From contig NZ_PEIB01000020.1 in assembly GCF_004116385.1 (NCBI RefSeq), positions 16,304-80,303 of the forward strand: DNA of 64,000 bases. The letters are read 5' to 3'. Source of the DNA: Veronia nyctiphanis. GTDB lineage: Bacteria > Pseudomonadota > Gammaproteobacteria > Enterobacterales > Vibrionaceae. Numbering within the stretch: position 1 is the first letter of the stretch; each line of letters opens with the position of its first letter. Under the pieces are notes generated by a model. It was not told where the DNA came from and did not search any database. It worked only from the letters and a program-made list of their open reading frames with translations. The position numbers and the translations under genes are program-made. This document shows, in pieces, positions 9,243-20,858 of this stretch.

Positions 9243-10268
9243 TTAGCTTCGAAAAAGCACAGGGGCGTGTGGCCGAATATCAACGTTAACCTTATCACCG
9301 TATCCAAGCACTTCGTTCGAGTACACCATCAGTGATTGGCCTTTAATATCTACCTGATAACGACAATTGTCGCCCATAAACTGGACATCGCTGATCACGC
9401 CATCACCGGATGCGTCAGGGATAATTTTCAGGTTTTGCGGCCTGATGAGCCACGATAAATCACCACTATCAGGTTTTTCGTCCAGAGACCAATCACCAAG
9501 CGGTGTCGTCATTTTTGCGCTTCCATTGACAGTAACGGGTACATAGGAGCCGTGCCCCAAAAAGTCAGCGACAAAACGACTACGAGGATGATAGTAAAGC
9601 TCGGACGTAGAGCCATACTGCTCAATAATACCTTGGTTCATGACCGCCAGTTTGTCGGCAAACGCGAATGCTTCCTCACGACTGTGCGTGACAAAAATGG
9701 ACGTTACGCCCTGTTCTTTGAATATCTTACGAATTTCTTTGATTAAGCTATGACGAACTTGGGTATCAATGTTTGAGAAGGGCTCGTCTAACAAAAGTAA
9801 ATCAGGCTTGCTTGCTAATGCACGCGCTATTGCCACACGTTGCTGCTGACCGCCAGAGAGCTGATGTGGATAACGGCTTTCCAAGCCATCAAGTTTTACA
9901 AGCGCCAGCATTTCGGTAACACGGCTTTTGGTATCGGCCTGACTCTCTCTTTTGAGTCCGAAGGATATATTCTTCGCCACGGTCAGGTGTGGAAACAAGG
10001 CATAGTCTTGGAAGATCATTCCAATGTTACGTTGCTCTGGCGGCACATTCATTTTGTCATCAACAATAGTACGACCATTAATCGTCATTCTTCCGTCATC
10101 CAGCGGAAGCAATCCGGCGATAGACTTTAACAATGTGGTTTTGCCGCAGCCACTTGCACCAAGCAAACAAACAATCTCGCCTTTCTCAACATTAAACGTT
10201 AAATCGTCGAGAACGGCTTGGCCGTTATAGCGGCATATGAGGTTGTTTACGGTAAGGGCATCAGTCAT
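9243..10268 (-). CDS. fbpC: ferric iron ABC transporter, ATP-binding protein
   Basis: A 341-residue ATPase with Walker A GASGCGKTT (about 36-44), signature LSGGQQQR, Walker B LLLLDEPFSNID, and a C-terminal TOBE-like regulatory region. It drives import of Fe3+ delivered by FbpA through FbpB. Its ATG overlaps the fbpB stop by 4 nt. It is the last gene of fbpABC. Confidence 0.93.
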   Translation of the reverse strand: MTDALTVNNLICRYNGQAVLDDLTFNVEKGEIVCLLGASGCGKTTLLKSIAGLLPLDDGRMTINGRTIVDDKMNVPPEQRNIGMIFQDYALFPHLTVAKNISFGLKRESQADTKSRVTEMLALVKLDGLESRYPHQLSGGQQQRVAIARALASKPDLLLLDEPFSNIDTQVRHSLIKEIRKIFKEQGVTSIFVTHSREEAFAFADKLAVMNQGIIEQYGSTSELYYHPRSRFVADFLGHGSYVPVTVNGSAKMTTPLGDWSLDEKPDSGDLSWLIRPQNLKIIPDASGDGVISDVQFMGDNCRYQVDIKGQSLMVYSNEVLGYGDKVNVDIRPHAPVLFRS

Positions 10269-11896
10269 GCGTGGCCTCGCTCTAAAGAACGGTTGATCAG
10301 AATAAGTGGGATGAGTCCTACAAATACCAGTAGAACAGCAGGCATTGCAGCGAGTTCGAGCTGCTCATCGGAGGCATAATTAAAGACGTATGTTGCTAAT
10401 GTTTCGAAATTAAATGGCCTGAGCAAAATGGCTGCATTTAACTCCTTCATTGACTCGATAAAGACCAGCAACATTGCTATAAGGCAACCTCGGCGAATGA
10501 GAGGTAACTGCACGCGCTTTATCATGCTTTTTGCAGAGCAACCCAATGTGCGGGCAGCCATGTCCAATGAGGGAGCAACTTTCTGTAAACTCGACTCAAC
10601 ACTGCCTATTGCCACGCCGCTGAAACGCACGACAAACGCAGTGATCATTGCAAACATAGTCCCTGAGAGCACCAAGCCTGGACGGCCTAAATCGAAGTAT
10701 TTTGCAACGTCGTTGATAAGGTGATCGCCACGAGTGAGGAATATCAGTACACCAATCGCAAGAATAGTACCCGGAACAGCATATCCTAAAGATGCAATCC
10801 TTGATGGTGCTGCGGAGACTGACTTTCCAGAGAGGCGACGGTAAAAGTTGACGAGAAGGGCGACACCCAGAGCAGCAACAGCGGCAATACCTGATACATA
10901 CAGGCTGTTCAAACTATATTGAACAAAATCGATGACCGAGCTTGAAGACAGGTAACCCAGCGCAAAAATAATGAGCTGCACAAGAGGTGCGGCAAAGGCT
11001 GCGGCAAATAATCCCCAGCAAAAAACGGTCGCTGCAATCTTGAATTTGCCTCTGAGTTTTACCTTTTCAATTTTGTCAGCACTCACTGTTTGGCTAAACA
11101 GCTGCTGTTTTCGTCGGCTATACCTTTCACTCGAAATCAAAATAAAAATAACGACCAGCATAATCGCTGAAATTTTTGCTGCTGCATTGAGATTAGAGTA
11201 GCCGAGCCATGTGTCATAAACCGCTGTGGTCAATGTGTTTACAGCAAAGTAACTCACCGTACCAAAGTCACCCAACGCTTCCATAGCAACCAGAGAAGCA
11301 CCCACAGCGATTGCGGGACGTGCTAAAGGCAAAGAAACGCGCCAAAAGGCCTGTAACGGTGAACAGCCAAGTAATCTTGCCGATTGTGAAAGAGTTACAC
11401 TCTGTTCCATAAACGATGCACGGGCGAGCAAATATATATAAGGGTATAAAACGAGAGAGAGGACGAAACAGGCCCCTGGGAGCGTTCGCAGATCAGGAAA
11501 CCAGTAGTGAGCCGGAGAAGTCCAACCCATAATGTCACGGAGTAGAATCTGAATCGGACCAGCGTAATCAAACCAGTCAGTGTAAATATAACCGACAATG
11601 TAACCCGGCATCGCAGCAGGTAACACCAATGCCCATTGAAGCCATCGCCCACCCGGGATGTCACAGTTTGCCATGATCCAAGCCGTCGGAATGCCCATTA
11701 AAATAGACAGTATTACTGTGCCTAAAACAATAACGGCAGTGTTGTAGGTATATGTCCCCATCACTGTCGCCATGAGGTGACCGAATATTTCGTTATCACC
11801 ACCCATGGCCGTGTAAAAAATAGCCAGAATAGGAAAAACCAGCAGCAAGGATATTAGCCAGCTACTGGTTTCAAAAAATCGACTTTTTTCGTGCAT
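10265..11896 (-). CDS. fbpB: ferric iron ABC transporter, permease
   Basis: A 543-residue inner-membrane protein with about twelve hydrophobic segments in two homologous halves, as in FbpB/SfuB/HitB. Each half carries an EAA-like loop (for example QSARLLGCSPLQAFWRVSLP and DMAARTLGCSAKSMIKRVQL). A hairpin in the gap after fbpA probably lowers its expression relative to the binding protein. Confidence 0.93.
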   Translation of the reverse strand: MHEKSRFFETSSWLISLLLVFPILAIFYTAMGGDNEIFGHLMATVMGTYTYNTAVIVLGTVILSILMGIPTAWIMANCDIPGGRWLQWALVLPAAMPGYIVGYIYTDWFDYAGPIQILLRDIMGWTSPAHYWFPDLRTLPGACFVLSLVLYPYIYLLARASFMEQSVTLSQSARLLGCSPLQAFWRVSLPLARPAIAVGASLVAMEALGDFGTVSYFAVNTLTTAVYDTWLGYSNLNAAAKISAIMLVVIFILISSERYSRRKQQLFSQTVSADKIEKVKLRGKFKIAATVFCWGLFAAAFAAPLVQLIIFALGYLSSSSVIDFVQYSLNSLYVSGIAAVAALGVALLVNFYRRLSGKSVSAAPSRIASLGYAVPGTILAIGVLIFLTRGDHLINDVAKYFDLGRPGLVLSGTMFAMITAFVVRFSGVAIGSVESSLQKVAPSLDMAARTLGCSAKSMIKRVQLPLIRRGCLIAMLLVFIESMKELNAAILLRPFNFETLATYVFNYASDEQLELAAMPAVLLVFVGLIPLILINRSLERGHA

Positions 11897-11924
11897 TTAC
11901 AACCACACTAAAAACAAAACTAAT

Positions 11925-11948
11925 TAGGGAGGATATCAATCCTCCCTA
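11925..11948 (-). terminator. intercistronic hairpin between fbpA and fbpB
   Basis: Perfect 10-bp inverted repeat TAGGGAGGAT-ATCA-ATCCTCCCTA, 12 nt after the fbpA stop. Read on the minus strand it is followed by AATTAGTTTTG rather than a clean T-run, so it may be a leaky terminator or a 3' stabiliser that keeps FbpA in excess. Confidence 0.7.
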
Positions 11949-11960
11949 TTTTATCAATGG

Positions 11961-12977
11961 TTACAGGTCAAACTGCACTTCATCAATCAACTTCACCGCT
12001 TTGGCGTAGTTGTCAGCAATTGTCGTCAGAGGCAAGTCATCTGCTTTGTAGCTACCCCATGAAGAAACAAGCTTCGAGCTCGCTACGCCTTTCTTGACTG
12101 GCTCTTCATAGTTCACTTCTGCGTACATGCCTTGTGCAAAATCAGATGTCAGGAATTCCATCAGTTTGATTGCATTTTCTTTGTTCGGTGAGAACTTAGC
12201 CAACGCCATGCCGCTAATGTTTACGTGAGTACCGTTTGCATTTTGGCCTGGGTAGTTAAGGTAAACACTGTCAGCCCATGCTTTTTGCTCTTTATCTGCA
12301 AGCATTTTGCCTAGGTAGTAGCTGTTACCCAAAGATACGTCACACAGACCTTCAGAAATGGCTTTCACTTGTGCGCGGTCGTTACCCTGTGGCTTACGCG
12401 CCAAGTTCGCTTTAACACCTTTCAGCCATTCTTTCGCTTCTGCTTCACCGTGGTTAGCAATAATCGATGCTACCAGAGAAACATTATATGGGTGCTTACC
12501 AGAGCGAGTACAAATCTTACCTTTGAACTCAGGCTTGGCCAGATCAAGGTAGTCAAAGTCATCACCAAGCTTACCAACACGGTCACGAGAAGAGTAAACC
12601 GCACGAGAACGTGTCGTCAGTGCGAACCACTCTTCATCTGAGTCGCGGAATTGTGCAGGCACGTTTCCGTCAATCACTTTGCTATCAACTTTCTGAACAA
12701 CGCCTTTGTCTACAAGCTCGCTCAGGCGTGAAATATCAACAGTCAGCAGGACATCGGCTGGGCTGTATTCACCTTCTTGTTGGACTTTCTCAGCCATACC
12801 TTTCTTAGCAAACTTCACGTTTACCTTGATTCCGGTTTGCTTGGTGAATTCGTTAAGCATTGGCTCAATCAGAAACGGCTGACGGTAAGAGTAAACATTA
12901 ACTTCTTCCGCTGCTGCCGCAGGTCCTGCGCCAAAGAGTGTTGCCAAAATGGCGGTGCTCAAAACAACCTTTTTCAT
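11961..12977 (-). CDS. fbpA: ferric iron ABC transporter, periplasmic binding protein
   Basis: A 338-residue periplasmic iron-binding protein. Residues 1 to about 22 form a Sec signal peptide (MKKVVLSTAILATLFGAG, cleavage after AAA). The mature part starts EEVNVYSYRQPFLIEPML and carries the two adjacent tyrosines near NSYYLGKML used for Fe3+ in this family. The ATG at 12977 is chosen because it begins the signal peptide; an upstream in-frame start adds 15 unlikely residues. First gene of fbpABC. Confidence 0.95.
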   Translation of the reverse strand: MKKVVLSTAILATLFGAGPAAAAEEVNVYSYRQPFLIEPMLNEFTKQTGIKVNVKFAKKGMAEKVQQEGEYSPADVLLTVDISRLSELVDKGVVQKVDSKVIDGNVPAQFRDSDEEWFALTTRSRAVYSSRDRVGKLGDDFDYLDLAKPEFKGKICTRSGKHPYNVSLVASIIANHGEAEAKEWLKGVKANLARKPQGNDRAQVKAISEGLCDVSLGNSYYLGKMLADKEQKAWADSVYLNYPGQNANGTHVNISGMALAKFSPNKENAIKLMEFLTSDFAQGMYAEVNYEEPVKKGVASSKLVSSWGSYKADDLPLTTIADNYAKAVKLIDEVQFDL

Positions 12978-13031
12978 CCCTACACGTTCCTTGCTGGTAA
13001 TGTTAATAAGAACAGTTATCACTTACATTAA

Positions 13032-13059
13032 AGTATACATTTATAATTTTTGATAGCAA
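13032..13059 (-). promoter_or_regulatory. probable sigma-70 promoter of fbpABC
   Basis: On the minus strand TTGCTA (-35) and TATACT (-10) are separated by 16 nt, about 55 nt before the fbpA start. Iron regulation by Fur is expected for this operon, but I see no convincing Fur box; a segment around GTGATAACTGTTCTTATT is only weakly similar. Confidence 0.5.
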
Positions 13060-13090
13060 GATTGTGAATAAAAGCTGTGGGGGAGAAACA

Positions 13091-13120
13091 AAAAAATTCT
13101 CACCTGTTGGTGAGAATTTT
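13091..13120 (-). terminator. terminator of glnK-amtB
   Basis: Perfect stem AAAATTCTCACC / GGTGAGAATTTT with a 4-nt loop, followed on the minus strand by a T7 run. It lies about 30 nt after the amtB stop. Confidence 0.92.
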
Positions 13121-13151
13121 CATATTTATATCAGTGGTGAGATTGGTTTGA

Positions 13152-14378
13152 TTATTTAACGCTAACAAACTCAGGGTATGCATCGACACCACAATCGTGA
13201 ATATCCATGCCTGCCATCTCTTCCTCTTCTGAGACGCGGATGCCCACAGTTGCTTTCAAAATTGACCATACCAACAGGCTAGCACCAAATACCCATGCGA
13301 AGATAACCGCTGCGCCAATCAACTGTGTCACGAAGCTTGCATCACCATTGCTGAATGGAACAACCATCAGACCAAACAGACCACAGGTTCCGTGTACCGA
13401 GATAGCACCGACCGGATCATCAATTTTCAGCTTGTCGAGACCAACAATACTGACAACAACCAAGGCACCACTTACTGCACCGATAAGTACTGCTGCCAGT
13501 GGAGATGGTGAGAGTGGGTCTGCCGTAATCGCAACCAAACCAGCCAGTGCACCGTTCAGCACCATAGTCAGGTCAGCTTTGCCCCAGGTCATCTTACAGA
13601 ACCCAAGTGCAGCAATCGCGCCAGCCGCTGCCGCTGCGTTTGTGTTCAAGAAAATTTGACCAACTGCAGTTGCGTTTTCGAAGTTAGAAACTGCAAGCTG
13701 TGAACCACCGTTGAAGCCGAACCAACCGAACCAAAGGATAAATGTACCCAAGGTTGCGAGCGGAAGGTTTGAACCCGGGATTGGATAAATCTGACCATTT
13801 TGCCGTATTTACCTTTACGTGCACCCAGTAACAGAACACCTGCAAGTGCTGCGGCAGCGCCGGCCATGTGAACAATACCTGAACCTGCGAAGTCGCTGAA
13901 GCCCATGTCTGACAAGAAGCCCCCCCCATGTCCAGTAGCCCTCAACTGGGTAGATAACAGAGGTCATCACAATTGAGAACAGCAAGAATGACCAAAGTTT
14001 CATGCGCTCTGCGACAGCACCAGAAACGACAGACATCGCTGTTGCTACGAACACAACCTGGAAGAAAAAGTCAGACTCTAAAGAGTGATCAGCGCCTTCT
14101 GATTGGGTTCCAATCAAGGTGCCGAAAGAGGGTAACCAGCCTGCCTCAGCGTTATCGACGTACATAATATTGTACCCGACAACCAGATAAACGGTGCATG
14201 CAATCGCGTACAAGCAGATATTCTTTGTCAGTATTTCGGTTGCGTTTTTAGAGCGAACAAGACCTGCCTCTAACATAGCGAAGCCCGCAGCCATCCACAT
14301 AACCAATGCGCCTGACATCAAGAAGAAAAAGGTGTCCAAGGCATAACGTAATTCTGTTACTGTTGTTGATAATTCCAT
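13152..14378 (-). CDS. amtB: ammonium transporter AmtB (two compensating frameshifts in this sequence)
   Basis: Ammonium channel of the inner membrane, 408 codons in total. The N-terminal part (MELSTTVTELRYALDTFF to GYWTWGG) and the C-terminal part (LGTFILWFGWFGFNGG to YPEFVSVK) are in the same frame. The middle, GFLSDMGFSDFAGSGIVHMAG to ARKGKYGK, is in another. The shifts are at 13920-13927 (an eight-C run where seven would fit) and 13798-13801 (four T where five would restore KNGQIYPIPG). Net length is unchanged and all conserved segments are present, so I read it as an intact gene with two homopolymer errors. It follows glnK, its regulator, by 18 nt. Confidence 0.9.
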
Positions 14379-14396
14379 TTTTTAATCCCCCAAGCC

Positions 14397-14825
<429 letters not shown>

Positions 14826-14859
14826 TTATAATCATTGATGAATTTACACGCACAATCAA

Positions 14860-14876
14860 CGCACCAAGTCGGTGCA
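14860..14876. promoter_or_regulatory. NtrC (GlnG) binding site, candidate enhancer
   Basis: TGCACCGACTTGGTGCG on the minus strand matches about 11 of 14 fixed positions of the NtrC consensus (TGCACTA-N3-TGGTGCA). It sits about 65 bp upstream of the sigma-54 -24 element, a usual enhancer distance. Confidence 0.7.
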
Positions 14877-14988
14877 TGCATTTCACCAATACCAAGCAGA
14901 TTCATCTTTTGAAGAAGGCGCACCACAATGACGCAATGCAACCTTATTTGAGAAGGGGTAGAGCGAGGTGTATGTTGTTTGATTTGCT

Positions 14989-15390
14989 CTATCTTGCACC
15001 GTAGCGCTTGATAAAGTCCTGCCATGCATTCAAGACCTGATTGAAGTCTTCAAGCCCACACAAAGAGACGCTTTCTTCATCATAGTCTCTGAGATCATCA
15101 CCTTGTTCATGGCTGTCATTACTGATTTCGGAAGACAACTCTCTCTCAACGACAGCATTTGTCTGCACCAAGGCCTCTTCACGGCTCAGGGTAAGGTGGA
15201 GCTCTTTACCCGCACGTTGCCACTCACCACCAGACACAGAGATGTGCTGTGAAGCAGAAAGCACCTCGGATATTTCTTCAAGGTTGGTACTCACCTCATC
15301 GACCAACCAGCGGCCAAGTGCTTCATGCCCCATGGAAAGTTCTGCATGGAAACTGCCATCCAACGTGTTGCGGCGAAATTCATAATCCAT
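14989..15390 (-). CDS. yacL: YacL family protein (UPF0231), function unknown
   Basis: A 133-residue acidic protein matching E. coli YacL, including the N-terminus MDYEFRR, SMGHEALGRW, GEWQRAGKE and the C-terminal YDEESVSLCGLEDF. No function is established. As in E. coli it is next to acnB, here on the same strand just downstream. No signal peptide or membrane segment is visible. Confidence 0.9.
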   Translation of the reverse strand: MDYEFRRNTLDGSFHAELSMGHEALGRWLVDEVSTNLEEISEVLSASQHISVSGGEWQRAGKELHLTLSREEALVQTNAVVERELSSEISNDSHEQGDDLRDYDEESVSLCGLEDFNQVLNAWQDFIKRYGAR

Positions 15391-15581
15391 GTGTATTCCT
15401 CGGTTCTAAACGGTCAAAGCTGCCCATTTTCAGCAAAACTGACACAGATGCAAGCCAATCTACCTCTTTGCAAAGCCAGTAAATTGGTCGACTTATTTCT
15501 TATACAACAGTATAGGGACCGTCGCAGCAGGCCAGCGTATCAAAGCTAGCACTGCGCGCTAATTTCCCGAATAGCAGGCAT

Positions 15582-15612
15582 AAAAAAAGCCCCCGATAAT
15601 ATCGAGGGCTTC
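15582..15612 (-). terminator. terminator of acnB
   Basis: On the minus strand AAGCCCTCGATA / TATCGGGGGCTT forms a stem (one G-U pair) followed by T7. It lies 20-50 nt after the acnB stop; the remaining gap to yacL, 15391-15581, shows no gene. Confidence 0.92.
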
Positions 15613-15630
15613 TCAAGCATGAAGAGACTA

Positions 15631-18227
15631 TCAGACAGCAGCCTGAATAATCACGTCATCTGCTTTTTTGGTGTACTCATCCATACGATGGAAGTTGAGG
15701 TAACGGTATGTATCTGCCGCAGTCGCATTGATCTGCTCAGCATACTCCAGATACTCTGCAACCGATGGGATTTTACCCAGCATCGCACCCACCGCTGCCA
15801 GTTCAGCAGAAGACAGGTAAACATTCGCGCCTGTACCTAAACGGTTAGGGAAGTTACGGGTAGATGTCGAAAGTACGGTCGCACCGTCAGCAACACGTGC
15901 TTGGTTACCCATACACAGCGAACATCCCGGCGTTTCAATACGCACACCAGCACGGCCATAGATACCGTAGTAACCTTCTTCAGTTAGCTGGTCACGGTCC
16001 ATCTTCGTTGGTGGTGCTACCCACATACGGGTAGAAAGCACAGAGCCAGACTTATCAAGTAGCTTACCAGCAGCACGGAAGTGGCCGATGTTGGTCATAC
16101 AACTACCGATGAAGACTTCATCAACTTTGTCGCCTGCAACGTCAGAAAGAAGGCGTGCATCATCTGGGTCGTTCGGCGCACACAGGATTGGCTCTTTGAT
16201 GTCAGCCAAGTCGATTTCAATCACTTCCGCGTATTCCGCATCCGCATCCGCTTCCATCAGCTCTGGGTTTTCAAGCCATGCTTCCATAGCAGAAATACGA
16301 CGCTCGATGGTACGACGATCGCCGTAACCTTCGCTGATCATCCACTTCAACATCACGATGTTTGATTGCAGATACTCAGAGACAGAATCCTGAGACAACT
16401 TAACCGTACAGCCAGCCGCTGAACGCTCAGCCGATGCATCAGACAGCTCAAATGCTTGCTCAACGGTCAGGTGATCAACACCCTCTATCTCGAGGATACG
16501 ACCAGAGAATGCATTGATCTTACCTGCTTTCTCAACAGTCAGAAGACCTTGCTTGATCGCGTAATAAGGGATGGCATGAACAAGATCACGCAGCGTGATG
16601 CCCGGCTGCATATCACCTTTAAAGCGAACCAGAATTGACTCAGGCATATCCAGTGCATAACACCCGTTGCTGCTGCGAATGCAACCAGACCTGAACCCGC
16701 TGGGAACGAAATACCCAGAGGGAAACGTGTATGTGAGTCACCACCTGTACCAACGGTATCAGGCAGCAGCATACGGTTCAGCCATGAGTGGATAACACCA
16801 TCACCCGGACGCAGTGACACACCGCCACGGTTCATAATGAAATCAGGCAATGTATGGTGCGTGTTGACATCAACAGGCTTTGGATACGCTGAGGTGTGAC
16901 AGAATGACTGCATTGTCAGGTCAGCTGAGAAGCCAAGACAAGCAAGGTCTTTCAGCTCATCACGAGTCATTGGGCCCGTGGTATCCTGAGAGCCCACTGT
17001 AGTCATCTTAGGCTCACAGTATGTGCCTGGGCGAATACCTTCAACGCCACAGGCTTTACCTACCATCTTCTGGCCTAAGGTATAGCCTTTACCTGTATCA
17101 GCAACAGACTGCGGGCGACGGAACGTATCAGTCGCTGGCAAGCCCAGTGATTCGCGCGCTTTCTCTGTCAGGCCACGGCCGATGATAAGTGGAATACGAC
17201 CACCAGCACGAACTTCGTCATAAAGCACATCTGTTTTTAAAGAGAAGGTCGAAAGAAGGTCGTCGCTGCCGTTGCTGCGAACTTCGCCTTTGTGTGGGTA
17301 AATGTCAATCACATCACCCATGTTGAGCTTGGATACATCCAGCTCGATTGGCAGTGCACCCGCATCTTCCATGGTGTTGAAGAAGATTGGTGCGATTTTA
17401 CCACCTAGACAGAAACCGCCAGCGCGCTTGTTTGGCACGAACGGGATATCGTCGCCCATGAACCAAAGCACAGAGTTAGTCGCAGACTTACGTGAAGAAC
17501 CCGTACCCACAACATCACCGACGTAAACCAGTTGATGGCCTTTTTCTTTCAGTGCTTCGATTTGTTTGATTGGACCAATAACGCCTGCCTGATCCGGTTC
17601 GATGCCTTCACGGGCATTCTTCAGCATTGCCAGCGCATGCAGCGGGATATCAGGACGCGACCATGCATCTGGTGCAGGTGACAGGTCATCAGTATTTGTT
17701 TCGCCAGTGACTTTGAAAACAGTCATGGTGACTTTTTCAGGCACGTCTGGCTTGGACAAGAACCATTCAGCATCAGCCCATGACTGAAGCACAGTTTGTG
17801 CGTGTGCGTTGCCAGCTTTCGCTTTTTCTTCAACATCATAGAATGCATCAAACATCAGCAATGTGTGCGAAAGTGCTTTAACTGAAAGTGGTGCCAGAGT
17901 GTCATCATCAAGCAGTGACACTAAAGGTTCGATGTTGTAACCGCCTTGCATGGTGCCAAGCAGTTGAACCGCTTTTTCTTTTGACACTAAAGGAGATGCG
18001 CACTCTCCTTTTGCAACAGCAGCAAGAAAGCCCGCTTTAACATATGCAGCTTCATCAACGCCTGGTGGAATACGATTTTCCAACAGGTCGACCAGAGTTT
18101 CTTCTTCTCCGGCTATTGGATTTTTTAACAATTCAACCAGATTGGCTGTTTGCTCTGCGTCCAGAGGTTTTGGGGCAATCCCCTGAGCAGCACGTTCTTC
18201 GACGTGTTTACGGTAGGCTTCAAGCAC
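15631..18227 (-). CDS. acnB: bifunctional aconitate hydratase 2 / 2-methylisocitrate dehydratase (one frameshift)
   Basis: TCA-cycle aconitase B, 865 codons if one base is restored, the same as E. coli AcnB. The N-terminal HEAT-like region ([21 protein letters not shown]) and catalytic domains are present; iron-sulfur cysteines appear in [12 protein letters not shown]. The frame breaks at about 16655, where GTTATGCACTGG should read GTTATGCCACTGG to give GVMPLDMPES. I chose GTG at 18227 (AGGA 7 nt before), which reproduces the E. coli N-terminus; an upstream ATG would add residues without homology. A lost C, not a real mutation, is the likely cause. Confidence 0.92.
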
Positions 18228-18462
18228 GACTGTTTCCTCATCATTGCGTCTGGCTATTGCACCAGACATCCTTGGAATATATCTCGGCTTACCAGGCTGG
18301 CAAATAATGAAAGCCGCCAACGCAAAAGCTGGGTGCCTGTGCGACCGAGCGGGCATGTTAGCACTTTTTAACCAAAATTTAAAATAAGGCCCCAGAACAC
18401 AACAAGTCACCGCCAGTATGTTGAAAGTACAGCGATATAGTGTTGCCAGAGCCCGTTAAACG

Positions 18463-20777
18463 TTAAAACTGCGTACCCAAACTGAGATAGAAAGAATCAT
18501 GTTCCGAGTCGGTAATGCCATAAGCAACCAACACCGGACCAATAATCGTATCTACCCCCGCAAATATACTGCCAGCATTGTAAAATGGTATGTCTTTTAT
18601 CGAAAAGTCAGGGTTATTCCACACTGATCCTCGCTCAATAGAGGCACCCACATAGACAGGCGTTTTAAAAAGACCAAAATCGTTATCTTGAAGGCGATAC
18701 CTGTAGATCAATGAGCCAAAGGCTGAGTTATCGCCACGCAGCCTGCCTTGAGGGAGGCCTGATAAGTTAAATAAGCCACCAAGCTCGCGAAGCCTCACAA
18801 CAAGCTCCCCAGTATCAAAACCAAAACTTGTGATAGCAGCAGCCCTGTCAACATCCGTCCCCTGATAACTTAACTCTCCAAAGAGAGTATGACGTCCAAT
18901 GCTTTGAGCATGTGATAATTCGACTTCCACTTGATTGGAGTCGATGACTTTCTCAAAGAGTTGGTTATCAAGAACGGTATCTCTGACTGAGCTCAGCTGA
19001 GCATGGAAGTAACTTCCTGATGACGGAAATACTCGGTTATCAAGGGTATCAAGTGTAATACTGATATACTGCTTGTCTTGGCTAAACTCACGGCGAAACA
19101 GAGCACCGCCTCTTGTTTCTTCCCCCACCACAAAGTCAGCACCGACGCTAAACTGGCTCCAAAGTTCTGGTTGCCAGCCCAATTCAGCGCCCATTCTCCA
19201 TTCTTTCGTTCTTGAGGTCAGAATGATAACGCTTTCCTGTTCATCAATTTTTTTCTCGTCATCCGTCAGATCGTACTGCGTCACTTGCTCAGCGATATAT
19301 TTACCCCATGGACGAATAAAAAATTCCTGTGACGCAACGAGAGGCGCGAACAGTTCTACACCCGCCACTTTTCGATTACCTAACTCAAGCTCAGTCATCA
19401 GCTCCGCACCGTATTCGCTGAGGCCAGTATTGGTGATTCTGACCCCCGCAGAATAAAGGGTGCTGGTACTGAAATCATCCTCAATATTGACGCGAAAATC
19501 GAGAAAACTCGGGCCCCAACTTCTTTCTTCGACATCGAGAAACAGAGCATTACTGCCGTCATTTTTATGTATTTCAAAATCAACTGACTCAAAGCGATCC
19601 AACGCATTGAGGTTGGAAATACTCTCTTCCAGTTTTGCAGTATCGAGAAGACCGAGATCGACATCAAGGCGGTCTTTTAACACCTCATCAGACAGGGACG
19701 TGTTGTTATTGATAACAACATCAGAAATCGTCATCTGATCGCCAAATTCAAGAAGCTTTCTACGCGCCTGTTTGCGTTCAACATAATCCTGATAGACCGC
19801 AGAGTCGACTTTCAGTGGCTTAAGCGATGCTTCTGAGAGACGAGTTATTTGATAACCCTTTTGGAGTGCTTCCGGCATTCTGTCGAAATCAGCCGTTTCC
19901 ATGTCACCAACAGCGGGTGTCAGTAGCACATCCTTGTCTGATAAATTAGCAATCTGCGCCTTTGTGGTGTTGCGAACGAGAAAGTTAATGAGCTGATTAC
20001 TGACTGATAAAAGGTTTTTAGGTTGTCCGCTTTCGCGTAGTCAGTGCTGATATCAACGGCGATGACGATATCTGCCCCCATCGCCTTAACGATGTCCACG
20101 GGCATATTGTTCACTGAGCCACCATCCACCAGCAACTTCCCATCTAACTTAACCGGTGGTAATGCGCCGGGCACCGACATACTTGCGAGCATCGCCTTCG
20201 TCAACACACCTTTATCAATCACCACGGTACCGAGGTTTTCAATGTCTGTTGCCACGGCGCGGAAAGGAATCACTAAATCGTCGAAGGACTCCAACGCTGG
20301 CAGTGTTCCTGTCGACTCACGCAGAATGCGCTTCATGTATTGTCCCTGAACAATCCCCTGCGGTGTCTTTATCTCGGTGCCTTCGTAGCCAATGCTGGCC
20401 TGTATATTGTACCTATCGTCAGAGGCTTTCGAATGAACACGGCGGTCCGCCCTGCTCTCTCTATCCTGATATCCCTGATTCCACTCAATCGTGTCTATCA
20501 ATACTTCAATTTCATCTGCACTCATGCCTGCAGCATATAACCCACCAACGTAGGCGCCCATACTGGTGCCTGCAATATAATCGACAGGAATATGCATTTC
20601 TTCTAACGCTTTTAATACGCCAACATGCGCAGCACCTTTCGCACCACCGCCACTGAGGGCAAGGCCGATTTTAGGTCTTTCAGACTTTTCTTCTGCAAAG
20701 GTTAAAGTTGAGGAGAAAATTGCCGACAAAAGAACTGCAGCGGTAAAAATTCTTCTCAATGAACACTCAAAAACCAT
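18463..20777 (-). CDS. patatin-like phospholipase with POTRA and outer-membrane beta-barrel, copy 1 (one frameshift)
   Basis: About 771 codons when one base is restored. The order is signal peptide (1 to about 28), patatin domain, POTRA-like region and BamA/Omp85-type 16-strand barrel ending in YLSLGTQF. The patatin part has the oxyanion motif SGGGAKG, nucleophile elbow GTSMGAY and catalytic Asp in DGGSVNN. This architecture is that of type Vd secretion (PlpD of Pseudomonas), in which a lipase is exported with its own barrel. The frame breaks at about 20001-20006 (FYQ-SNQLINFLVRNTTKAQ is split). The same architecture occurs again at 22852-25178. Substrate and physiological role are not known from sequence. 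Confidence 0.9.
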
Positions 20778-20858
20778 TCGAAGTTGCTCCGCGTTTTTCC
20801 TACTTATAAAAATTCACTACAACGTAGCCGCGCCCCTTGGCGGTTCTCGGAGAGAAAC

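Noticed and set aside
13000..13030. Fur box before fbpA
   Set aside because: GTGATAACTGTTCTTATT only loosely resembles the 19-bp consensus; too weak to list as a site.
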